Translations under genes and position numbers: made by a program | Source: Planctomycetaceae bacterium | GTDB taxonomy: Bacteria; Planctomycetota; Planctomycetia; Planctomycetales; Planctomycetaceae | Reading direction: 5' to 3' | Length of the DNA: 17,181 nucleotides | NCBI GenBank assembly: GCA_947463775.1 | Contig: CANHVD010000042.1 | Location: 1-17,181, forward strand | Shown here: positions 7,584 to 14,372 of the stretch, piece after piece | Layout: each line of letters starts with the position of its first letter | How positions within the stretch are numbered: position 1 is the stretch's first letter | Notes under the pieces: generated by a model | Told to the model about the DNA's origin: nothing | The model's input: only the letters and a program-made list of their open reading frames with translations | The model's database searches: none

Positions 7584-8662
7584 GCGTCGATCTCCCAGGC
7601 AGAAAGAGCCGCAGCGACGGCGTATTCCGGGCTGCAACCAGCCCCAGGGCTCGTGGGAAGATTCCAGAGCTGAACCTCGTTAACCAATTCGTGGCTCAGA
7701 GACTCTTTCAGTTCCGGGATGATGGAACCGGGCCCCATGATCACGAAAGCGGAAGGAGTCATTCGTAATCCGGGACGGCGAGCAAAGGTGAGGCTTCGCG
7801 AGATTTCATCACACATCGGCAGGCACCAGTCCTGAACAGCTTCCTCAATCCGAGTTCGGACGAATCGAGACGTTTGGACTGGAAGTCCCTGATGAAGTCC
7901 ACGAATCAGACGCATCGTCTCAGCAGGCTGCAGTTGCAAAGCATTTGAAAGCCGGGCCAAAAACTCGCAGAGTCCGCCAATGCGTGGAACTCGAGCCAAC
8001 ACTGGGACGCCATTTTGAACCAGAATCAGCAGGCAGGTCTTCCAGCCAATATGAATACACATCTGTTGAGATGCGTTTGTGGACGGTTCGTTAACGCCAT
8101 CGGAGTCCACCATCATTGCCATCGCACGTGCGCAGGCTGTGGGAAGTCCGTCGATACCCTCGACCAAAAACCCTGCTTTCTGGAGACGTGAAACCGTGCT
8201 GCTGACAACATCACGGTCCGTGCATAGCGAGCAAACACTGGTCATGTTTTCACGCTGGGCGACCCCTGACGGAAGCGTCCAAAAATCAAAGACGGCGTTC
8301 TGCGGCACAAGTCCTTCCACTTCGTTGCGAACCATCATCTCCAGTTCCGCAGGACTTGCGGCAGGAAACTCAAGCACACGAAGATCACAGACTTCCATCG
8401 GCAATACACTGGCCATAGCTGCGCCACGAAACCCGGCGGCAGCAAGCAGGAGGTCGGTGCTCTGAAAAGGAGCGAAACCAGAGTTCCTCGGCTGCCCGGA
8501 AAGTGAATCTGTAATCGCCGCACAGGAACCAGTCTGAATCAGCTTCCATCCTCGTTCAGCACGCGTAACTTGCGCGCAGAAAAGTCCGCTGGCATCGAAC
8601 TCCAGTCCGATACGCCCCAAATTCTTTCGGGTACGTGGCTTTGATGGTGCGGCTGTGAGCAT
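7580..8662 (-). CDS. pilM: PilM-like actin-fold assembly ATPase
   Basis: A 360-residue cytoplasmic protein of the PilM/FtsA/HSP70 actin-like fold, without membrane segments. GRIGLEFDASGLFCAQV near the N terminus matches the first phosphate-binding strand-turn of PilM (usually hGhDhG...hK.h). VLEFPAASPAELEMMVRNEVE matches the conserved PilM stretch that interacts with the PilN tail. MCIHIGWKTCLLILVQNGVPVLARVPRIGG is the second phosphate segment, and FVIMGPGSIIPEL the adenosine-proximal loop. The phosphate motifs are degenerate: Glu-Phe stands where Asp-Ile/hydrophobic-Gly usually occurs, and Trp-Lys in the second. ATP binding may therefore be weak or altered. It is the first core gene of the overlapping pilMNO(P) cluster and lies 30 bp after a small coiled-coil gene on the same strand. 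Confidence 0.82.
   Translation of the reverse strand: MLTAAPSKPRTRKNLGRIGLEFDASGLFCAQVTRAERGWKLIQTGSCAAITDSLSGQPRNSGFAPFQSTDLLLAAAGFRGAAMASVLPMEVCDLRVLEFPAASPAELEMMVRNEVEGLVPQNAVFDFWTLPSGVAQRENMTSVCSLCTDRDVVSSTVSRLQKAGFLVEGIDGLPTACARAMAMMVDSDGVNEPSTNASQQMCIHIGWKTCLLILVQNGVPVLARVPRIGGLCEFLARLSNALQLQPAETMRLIRGLHQGLPVQTSRFVRTRIEEAVQDWCLPMCDEISRSLTFARRPGLRMTPSAFVIMGPGSIIPELKESLSHELVNEVQLWNLPTSPGAGCSPEYAVAAALSAWEIDA
7591..7596 (-). promoter_or_regulatory. Ribosome binding site that decides the pilN start
   Basis: On the minus strand GGGAGA lies 7 nt before the ATG at 7583, within the end of pilM. Together with the INLLP motif it fixes the pilN start and argues for translational coupling. Confidence 0.7.
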
Positions 8663-8692
8663 GGCTCGTGTGATTTCCGATTTCGCCCTGGA

Positions 8693-8965
8693 TTATTTTT
8701 TGCGACCTGGCTTCTCAGTCGGGGTTTCCGCCGTTTTCTGAAGGTGATCTTCGATGTTGCTGATTCGAGTATCGATCTGCTTGAGCGTTGCCAGAATTTC
8801 AACCAGCACTTTTTCGGAACGTGCTCCACCGCTCAAGAATGCCTCCGGAGATTTCTTGTCTTCCGTCTGAAGCAGAGTCGTGGAATATGCGGGTGAATGA
8901 GCGGTCAAAAGTCCCAGAACGAAAATGACCGCTGTAAGGCTTAACTGGCGGAAAGCACTGACCAT
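8693..8965 (-). CDS. Small exported coiled-coil protein, first gene of the pil-like operon
   Basis: A 90-residue protein. A basic start and hydrophobic core (MVSAFRQLSLTAVIFVLG) ending near AHSPAYS form a signal peptide. The mature part is a short linker, a predicted coiled coil (EKVLVEILATLKQIDTRISNIEDHLQK) and a Lys-rich tail ending GRKK. The start at 8965 is favoured over in-frame ATGs further upstream because GGGAGAA lies 5 nt before it and because it places the signal peptide first. It is 30 bp upstream of pilM on the same strand and is likely co-transcribed. I do not recognise the family. Context suggests a periplasmic accessory of the pilus or secretion platform, but that is inference only. 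Confidence 0.6.
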   Translation of the reverse strand: MVSAFRQLSLTAVIFVLGLLTAHSPAYSTTLLQTEDKKSPEAFLSGGARSEKVLVEILATLKQIDTRISNIEDHLQKTAETPTEKPGRKK

Positions 8966-9155
8966 CTTTCTTCTCCCATCCCCAAACCGGCTCAAAAATA
9001 GCTCTCTGCATTGAGTCAAATCTAGCTCAGCAATTTCAACGCACCGGAGCGCATGCCTGGATTGGCCCTGGATGATGCAAAAAGACATCGCTCACGTTCA
9101 GGGATGACCGGTTGTGTCGTCAGTCCGGTTATTCAGAAGTGGAGGAAAACGAAAA

Positions 9156-9190
9156 AAGCCCCGTCAGATTCAGTGAATCTGACGGGGCTT
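9156..9190 (-). terminator. Rho-independent terminator of the coiled-coil protein gene
   Basis: The arms at 9156-9172 and 9174-9190 are exact reverse complements (17 bp) around one central base. In practice the stem closes with a few loop bases. It has a GC-rich GCCCCGTC base, and read on the minus strand it is followed by a run of six T (9152-9157 complement). It begins 37 bp after the stop of the gene ending at 9227. Read on the plus strand the T tract is short, so it acts mainly on minus-strand transcripts. It should also insulate the downstream pil-like operon. Confidence 0.9.
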
Positions 9191-9226
9191 TGGATTTCGA
9201 GTACTCTATTTAGTCCGTGACTAAAT

Positions 9227-10012
9227 CTACTTGCCTGGCTCTGGAGTTGGCTCAGTGGCTGGAGCTGGTTCAGTTCCAGCTTCCGGTGGCTTCTCACCGC
9301 CGGCGTTTGGATCTTCACCTTCTTTGGCTGGCTCGCCTTCAACAGCGGCCTTCTTGGATTCAGCAGCTTCCTGCTTCATCTTTTCCAATTCAGCCTGAGC
9401 AGCCTTCAGGGCTTCTTCCGCTGCGTTCTTGGCTGCAGTCAAATCAGTGACCTGCTTTTCAAGATCCGTCTTGGCTGTCTTCAGAGCATCTCGCTCTTCG
9501 GTTGTTGTCTTCAATTCGCCCTTGGTTGATGCCAAAGCTTCGTCCTGCTTCTTGCCGGCGTCACGCAGTTGAGCAACTTCTTCGATGCACATCTTATGAG
9601 CGGCTTCGGCCTTCTCAGCTCGCGACTTCTCAGTAGCCACTGTTTTCTTCTCGCCTTCAAGCTGCTTGTTCAGTTCAGCAACCTGAGCTTCCAAAGCAGC
9701 CTTTACATTCGCAGCTTCTGCTTTGGCAGCTTCGATCTCGGCCTTGGCGGCTTCGATGGCAGCGTTGGCAGCAACCAAATCAGCCTGAGCTTGCTTCAGC
9801 ACTGGTTCCATGTCGTCGGCATCTTCTGCGCGAGACAGCGCGTCCTTGTACGGCATCATCTCGCGATAGGTGCCATCTTTCGCTTTGTACCAGCGAGTTG
9901 TCTTGCACGGAGCACAGTTATTCTGTTCCGGCTTCAAACAGGATTTCAGCCCAGCTTCGGAAACGCTTCCGAAAGCCAGTGCTACGGCTAATGAAGTCAG
10001 CAGGGTTTTCAT
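9227..10012 (-). CDS. Exported Ala/Lys/Glu-rich coiled-coil protein with Pro-rich tail
   Basis: A 261-residue protein of unknown function. The N terminus is a signal peptide ending around SVSEA (residue 20). A short Cys-containing segment (Cys25, then CAPC at 33-36) precedes TTRWYKAKDGTYREMMPYKDA. About 150 residues of near-continuous coiled coil follow, with repeats such as AAIEAAKAEIEAAKAEA. The last ~40 residues are acidic and Pro-rich (GEPAKEGEDPN to EPTPEPGK), probably disordered. The ATG at 10012 is chosen over a GTG at 10021, which would add three residues. Inferred location is periplasm or cell surface. Long heptads with low complexity make homology searches unreliable; the Cys-containing segment is the part to compare. 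It stands alone, with its own terminator downstream. Confidence 0.8.
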   Translation of the reverse strand: MKTLLTSLAVALAFGSVSEAGLKSCLKPEQNNCAPCKTTRWYKAKDGTYREMMPYKDALSRAEDADDMEPVLKQAQADLVAANAAIEAAKAEIEAAKAEAANVKAALEAQVAELNKQLEGEKKTVATEKSRAEKAEAAHKMCIEEVAQLRDAGKKQDEALASTKGELKTTTEERDALKTAKTDLEKQVTDLTAAKNAAEEALKAAQAELEKMKQEAAESKKAAVEGEPAKEGEDPNAGGEKPPEAGTEPAPATEPTPEPGK

Positions 10013-10678
10013 TTCAGTCACTCAAAGGGGTTGGGGGCGGGATCCGTGCCACTCGGTAAACAATGGATCCGAGTTTGATTTAAAGTTTGCTCAAATGTCG
10101 CGTTTCGACAACTTGATTCCGGTCGCACGGATCAAAGATGGAGGGAATTCTGACGGATAAGGGGATTCTGCGCACTCTGCGGGGGTTTTTCCAAGAAGAA
10201 ACGCCATTTTGTTGATATCGATTACAGCGACAGCCTCATCCAGGAATCCAGAACAGCACCGGCAATACTGATTTTGAGGGCAAGATCCATTCTGACATGT
10301 TCCTGAAGCTCGTATTCGTTCGGCTTTTGGACTGTCGATTCAATCGCTCACCGTGTAGCCAAAGGCCACGGCAGGGGGTATTTGCTACCGTCTCGGCAGT
10401 CAACAGAAACACCGCATGTTTATCGATTAGAGTCAAAGTTGGACCATTCTTGACCACAATTCGTTCAAAGGTTCCTACACTGCCCGTCATTGCGTCTTAC
10501 TTAAGGTTGTGAACCTGTTTGACGCGACTCACGTGGAATTCTGAACCGCTGGATTCTCGGCCTGTCGTCGAATTCAGCCCCAATGCGAATCAGTTTGGCA
10601 AACAGGGGCTGATGTTAAGCGTTTTTCTGACATACTGATCGGATGTTCTGATCTTTGACGACGCGATCAAACATACTC
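10013..10678. other. Intergenic region between divergent coiled-coil and kinase genes
   Basis: About 660 bp with no intact gene I can support. It must hold the promoters of the coiled-coil gene (minus) and the atypical kinase gene (plus); no convincing -35/-10 pair was found for either. A short perfect hairpin, TGTCG-N5-CGACA, lies near 10096-10110. The stretch 10222-10490 is annotated separately as a possible frameshifted gene remnant. Confidence 0.5.
10222..10490 (-). pseudogene. Possible frameshifted small gene remnant
   Basis: Three minus-strand frames in succession look protein-like. From the ATG at 10490 one frame reads MTGSVGTFERIVVKNGPTLT and on through DKHAVFLLTAETVANT. After a CCCCC run near 10375-10380 the sensible reading moves to another frame, PAVAFGYTVSD, which ends in TGA. 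A third frame then gives IESTVQKPNEYELQEHVRMD and on through ALKISIAGAVLDSW to a TAA at 10222-10224. The single open frame from 10490 continues with composition less like a protein (Cys/Trp/Arg/Asn-rich, ending WIPG). One reading is a small gene of ~88 codons broken by two one-base insertions. The family is not recognised. Chance cannot be excluded without homologs, and a sequencing error in the C run would produce part of the same picture. Confidence 0.3.
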
Positions 10679-11842
10679 ATGAAAACGTCGCCTGACTCCC
10701 AGGTTCTGGGACTGCAGCAGGTGTATGGAAGTTTGCTGCAACGACCAGCGATCAACTGGCCGTCTGAACGTTCGTTTATAAAGCGACTGGGTGTGGGTGG
10801 CCAGGGAAGCGTGATGCTGGCGGAACGCCGAGGTGCCGCTTCATTTAGCATTCCGGTTGCATTGAAATTCTTCTCTCCCGCCGCGTTCAGTTCGCTGTTG
10901 CGATACGAAGAGGAGATGCATCGCCTCGCCGAAGTCTCCGCGATCGTCGCTCGCATCCAGGTCGACCACCTTGTTTCGGTCCATACATTTCAGCTCGACA
11001 GTGGGATTTATGTACTGGAGATGGAGTGGATCGATGGATTTGACCTGCTGCATATTCTCCGACGAGATACTCTGGCATTTGTTCAGGACGCCGTGACCGA
11101 AACTCGCTGGGCTAATATTACAGAACGAGTCATCACGACCGGCGAAGTCGACTGTCGTCTTAAACCAGGCATGGCAGTGGCCATCATTCGAGAATGTCTC
11201 GAAGGAATCGCCGCGCTGCATCGGGGCGGGATCGTCCACTGCGACCTAAAGCCATCCAACGTCATGGTCAAACGCACGGGCCAGGTCAAAATCATCGACA
11301 TCGGTTCGGCTTATTGGCTCGGGCGACCTCCTCATGCTCAGCCTTGTACGCTGGAGTATGCAGCCCCCGAGATTCTCTCCGGGCATCGTGCAACCGCTCA
11401 ATCCGATCTGGCCAGCCTCGGCTACATGCTGATCGAAATGTTGTCCGGGTCCCGGCCGTTTTCCGGAATGAACTTTGAACAGTTGATTCAAGCCAAGCAG
11501 ACGATTCTTGAGCGTTTGCCCAGTCTGCTGCCAATGGAAGAATTTCAGTTCAGCGAACCCTTGATTCGCCTGTTGCGAGGATTAGTGCACCCTGATCCGC
11601 AGCAACGATTCAGCACGGCCGAAGAGGCCGAGTTGTCCGAGTACGGTGCAGCCGGCTTCCTGCGAGAACTGATCAAGAGTGATCTTGCTGAAGAATACGG
11701 GATGGAATTGCGGCGTTGGATTGCTGAGCTGGAAACGAACTCCGGCAGCCGTCGCGAGAAGGTCAGTGACATCGTGCCCGACGGAACTACAAAGATCGTG
11801 ATTCCGGATTTAGACTCCCTGAATCACGGCCAGCAGACCTGA
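10679..11842 (+). CDS. Soluble atypical Ser/Thr protein kinase (HCD / DIG variant)
   Basis: A 387-residue kinase-fold protein without membrane segments. It has a Gly loop GVGGQG (38-43), the ATP-binding Lys63 in VALKFF, a catalytic loop HCDLKPSN with Asp189 and Lys191, DIG (Asp207-Gly209) where DFG is usual, YAAPEIL for the APE motif and SDLASLGYML for the DxWSxG helix. Catalytic Lys, Asp and metal Asp are all present, so activity is possible. The Arg of HRD, which reads activation-loop phosphorylation, is Cys, and the loop between DIG and APE is short. Activity may thus not depend on activation-loop phosphorylation. A ~70-residue C-terminal tail (EEYGMELRRWIAELE...) has no recognised domain. 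The ATG at 10679 is used; a TTG at 10655 would add eight residues. Its 3' end overlaps the opposing beta-propeller gene by 19 bp. Confidence 0.88.
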   Translation: MKTSPDSQVLGLQQVYGSLLQRPAINWPSERSFIKRLGVGGQGSVMLAERRGAASFSIPVALKFFSPAAFSSLLRYEEEMHRLAEVSAIVARIQVDHLVSVHTFQLDSGIYVLEMEWIDGFDLLHILRRDTLAFVQDAVTETRWANITERVITTGEVDCRLKPGMAVAIIRECLEGIAALHRGGIVHCDLKPSNVMVKRTGQVKIIDIGSAYWLGRPPHAQPCTLEYAAPEILSGHRATAQSDLASLGYMLIEMLSGSRPFSGMNFEQLIQAKQTILERLPSLLPMEEFQFSEPLIRLLRGLVHPDPQQRFSTAEEAELSEYGAAGFLRELIKSDLAEEYGMELRRWIAELETNSGSRREKVSDIVPDGTTKIVIPDLDSLNHGQQT

Positions 11843-12708
11843 ATCACGCAGCCCGATTGCGTGGCAATATAAAGTCGATCGCCCAGTGGCCCCGTACAGA
11901 TATACTGTGGCGGATCTTGTGAGACATCCACCGCCCATTGAATTTCGCCATCAAAATTCAGCCAGTAGATTCGATTCTCCAAAGTCAGGACCGCCACTCG
12001 ACTCTTATTTGCGGCCGCCGAAACTCGTGAAGGAATGCCGTCAATCGCGAAAGCTCCCAATTGCTCACCCGAGCGATTGTAAACCTGAACGCCATGATTG
12101 AAGGCCGCAAGGAAGACGCGTTTGGCTCCTTCCGCCAAACTCATGTCTCCCAAATTGTTCAGTAGTTGCTCACTCCAGACTTCTTTGCCTTTGAGCGTGT
12201 AGCGACAAAGTTGCCCGAACTCCGCCGCCGCCAGCAGCTCGGGTTGCTCAGAAAAGAAGGCCAGATGGTCCATCGGTCGACGTGTCTCGATTTTTGCTAT
12301 CTCTTTGCGATCGGCTGACACAATGTGAAGCCGCGACGCATCCGTACTAAAAGCAATATGGCTTCCGTGCGGAGATACAGCCAGTCCCGTGATCCGGCCC
12401 GTGATTGCGGCGTCCCAGAGTGGTCGCAGAGTTCTGTCAAAGCAGATCAGGCGACGCTCATCAACAATCGCAGCGCCAAGATCGCCGGAGTGTGCAATCA
12501 CGACGCGCGAAAGTCCCGGATAATTCAGGTTCTCAACCAGCCGATCGCCCGACTGATTCATCAACGTCAGGTGGCCGCGGCGAGTTCCCACGAGTAACTC
12601 ACGTGACTCGTGGGCGAGATCGATGCCGACAATGCCGTCGGGGAAAAAATCTTCAAAGACTTCGCCGGGGCGTGATCCATGACAGTTATGCAGTAGAGGT
12701 GACGCCAC
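11824..12708 (-). CDS. WD40/PQQ-like beta-propeller protein
   Basis: A 294-residue protein made of repeated four-strand blades. Recurrent phrases have the form GI(V/A)xxDLAHESRELLVGTRRG, ITGLAVSPHGSHIAFSTD, HLAFFSEQPELLAAAEFG and DMSLAEGAKRVFLAAFNHG. These show about six to seven blades of 40-45 residues each, typical of WD40 or PQQ-like propellers that act as binding scaffolds. There is no signal peptide, so it is probably cytoplasmic. The start is GTG at 12708, 20 bp after the stop of the S41 peptidase gene, with GGGGA a few bases upstream, so it is probably in one operon with the peptidase. The gene ends inside the 3' end of the opposing kinase gene. Partner and function are unknown. Confidence 0.75.
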   Translation of the reverse strand: MASPLLHNCHGSRPGEVFEDFFPDGIVGIDLAHESRELLVGTRRGHLTLMNQSGDRLVENLNYPGLSRVVIAHSGDLGAAIVDERRLICFDRTLRPLWDAAITGRITGLAVSPHGSHIAFSTDASRLHIVSADRKEIAKIETRRPMDHLAFFSEQPELLAAAEFGQLCRYTLKGKEVWSEQLLNNLGDMSLAEGAKRVFLAAFNHGVQVYNRSGEQLGAFAIDGIPSRVSAAANKSRVAVLTLENRIYWLNFDGEIQWAVDVSQDPPQYICTGPLGDRLYIATQSGCVIQVCWP

Positions 12709-12728
12709 TCGATTTCCCCGCGTCCGTT

Positions 12729-14372
12729 CTACTGGAGCTGGTTCTGCAGGATTTCAATGGCTTCAGCCACATCCGGATCCGCACTGATCTCTTCCGTTGT
12801 GCGTCCTCGATAGAATGAATACTGCAGGTCCTTCGGTTCCGGAACTTCAACGTCCGGGGCCAATCCTTTGCCAGAGTAGTTCTTGTCGTCAGGAGAATAA
12901 AACTTCGCCGTCGTCAGCTTCAGCCCGGTGTCGCCCGGAAGATGAATGATGCTCTGCACTGACCACTTTCCGTAAGTCTTTCGCCCCACGATTTTACCAC
13001 GATGATGATCTCGAATGGCTCCCGCGACAATCTCACTGGCGCTGGCACTGTTTTCGTCGACGATCAAAGCCAGAGGATAGTGCCGCACATTATTGCCATG
13101 AGCCTGAAACACCTGATTCTGCTCGGGTGATCGACCTTTTGTGGATACCAGAACGCCGCGATCGATGAATCGGTCGATAACAGCCGCTGCCGTTTCCAGC
13201 AGTCCACCAGGGTTGCCGCGAAGGTCCCAGATCAATGCCTTCATGCCCTGACGCTCAAGACCTCGCAGAGCTTCATCAAGTTCTTCCGCGGTATTGTTCT
13301 GGAAACCCTCCATGCGGATGTAACCAATCTTACTGGCTTCATCGAGCATCAGCTTTCGAGTCACGCTGTGGATCTGAACTCGCTGGCGAACAAAGTCACC
13401 AGTCTTCTGAGTTCCGTTCGGAGATTCATAGGTCAGGCTGACAGTGCTGCCACTGGTGCCACGGAGAAGTCGAGCAGCATCGTCAGTTGACAATTCTTTG
13501 CAATCGGTGCCGTCGATGGCGACGATATAGTCGTCCGGCTGCAAGCCACCTCGTTCGGCCGGGCTGTTGAACAGCACATTCACAAGATGCATGCCGCGTC
13601 CTTTGACGCCCTTCATCTCAATCCCGATCCCGACAAGCTCACCCTGAATGCTTCCGAATAGATCGTTATAGCGATCCGGCGTCAGGAAGTTGCTGTATTC
13701 ATCCAGCGCATTGCAGCCGCCGAAGATGTATTCCATTACGACCACAGTTCCTGAGATCCCCAACTCGCGCTGACACAGATCACAAACGGCCGTCACTGTG
13801 GATCGAGCCTGCATGCGGCTGTCGATACGACGATTCCAGAAGTCCTTAATAAGGGTCTGGCGTACTCGGTCAATCGCTTCAGTTTTGTCGTCAAGTTTGT
13901 TCTTGCCGGTGAACCGATCATTCTTCAGAGCCATGTAGAGGCTCTCTGTTCCATGAGCAACGAAACGAGTCTCCTTGATCGGTTCCACGTATTCATACTG
14001 AACCCGACTCAGGATGTCTTCAAACAGATCCAGAGCTTCTGCTCGACCTTTTGTTAGTAGCTTTTCTTCAAAGCTGCGGTCCGAATAGCGACGATCGACA
14101 CCGAAGTGGATTCGTGTTCGACGCAGGCCATACTTGAGTCCTTCGTCATCGGTGAAGCGTTCAAGAGTCGCTTCATAGTGGTTGATAGCCTCAACCCACT
14201 GGCGATTGTTTTCAAGAAGTTCGCCCGCTCGTAAAGCGTCCGCCGCATCGGCGTAAATAGACGCATCGACTTCCACAGGGTCTTCAGCTCGCAGGACAGC
14301 CGGCGTTAGAAGAAACAGTGAGGCGAGAGTCAAGGTCGACCAGAGCCGACAACTCAGCACGTTTACACGCAT
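12729..14372 (-). CDS. S41 family C-terminal processing peptidase (CtpA/Prc-like)
   Basis: A 547-residue exported serine protease. The ATG at 14372 is chosen because GAGGGG lies just upstream and the signal peptide (RLWSTLTLASLFLLTPAVLRA) then comes first; an ATG at 14435 would put 21 residues ahead of it. After the signal is a helical TPR-like segment (ALRAGELLENNRQWVEAINH). The family phrase GGCNALDEYSNFLTP follows, then a PDZ domain (about 240-325; GELVGIGIEM...NSPAERGGLQPDDYIVAIDG). The S41 core carries the serine-lysine-glutamine set: Ser444 in NSASASEI, Lys469 in KTYGK and Gln473, with Ser-to-Lys spacing 25 as in CtpA/Prc. It cuts protein C termini in the periplasm. A CDLC motif in the N-terminal half could bind metal or form a disulfide. 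The beta-propeller gene follows 20 bp downstream. Confidence 0.93.
   Translation of the reverse strand: MRVNVLSCRLWSTLTLASLFLLTPAVLRAEDPVEVDASIYADAADALRAGELLENNRQWVEAINHYEATLERFTDDEGLKYGLRRTRIHFGVDRRYSDRSFEEKLLTKGRAEALDLFEDILSRVQYEYVEPIKETRFVAHGTESLYMALKNDRFTGKNKLDDKTEAIDRVRQTLIKDFWNRRIDSRMQARSTVTAVCDLCQRELGISGTVVVMEYIFGGCNALDEYSNFLTPDRYNDLFGSIQGELVGIGIEMKGVKGRGMHLVNVLFNSPAERGGLQPDDYIVAIDGTDCKELSTDDAARLLRGTSGSTVSLTYESPNGTQKTGDFVRQRVQIHSVTRKLMLDEASKIGYIRMEGFQNNTAEELDEALRGLERQGMKALIWDLRGNPGGLLETAAAVIDRFIDRGVLVSTKGRSPEQNQVFQAHGNNVRHYPLALIVDENSASASEIVAGAIRDHHRGKIVGRKTYGKWSVQSIIHLPGDTGLKLTTAKFYSPDDKNYSGKGLAPDVEVPEPKDLQYSFYRGRTTEEISADPDVAEAIEILQNQLQ

Noticed and set aside
9569..9991. 140-codon plus-strand open frame in the coiled-coil gene
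   Set aside because: It is antisense to Ala/Lys/Glu-rich coding DNA, which yields long Leu/Phe/Ser-rich frames by composition.
2400..11842. A defence or signalling island made of two kinases, macro domain, hydrolase and propeller
   Set aside because: The genes lie in separate operons on both strands with pil-like genes between. No nuclease, toxin or mobile-element gene is present, so grouping them is unsupported.
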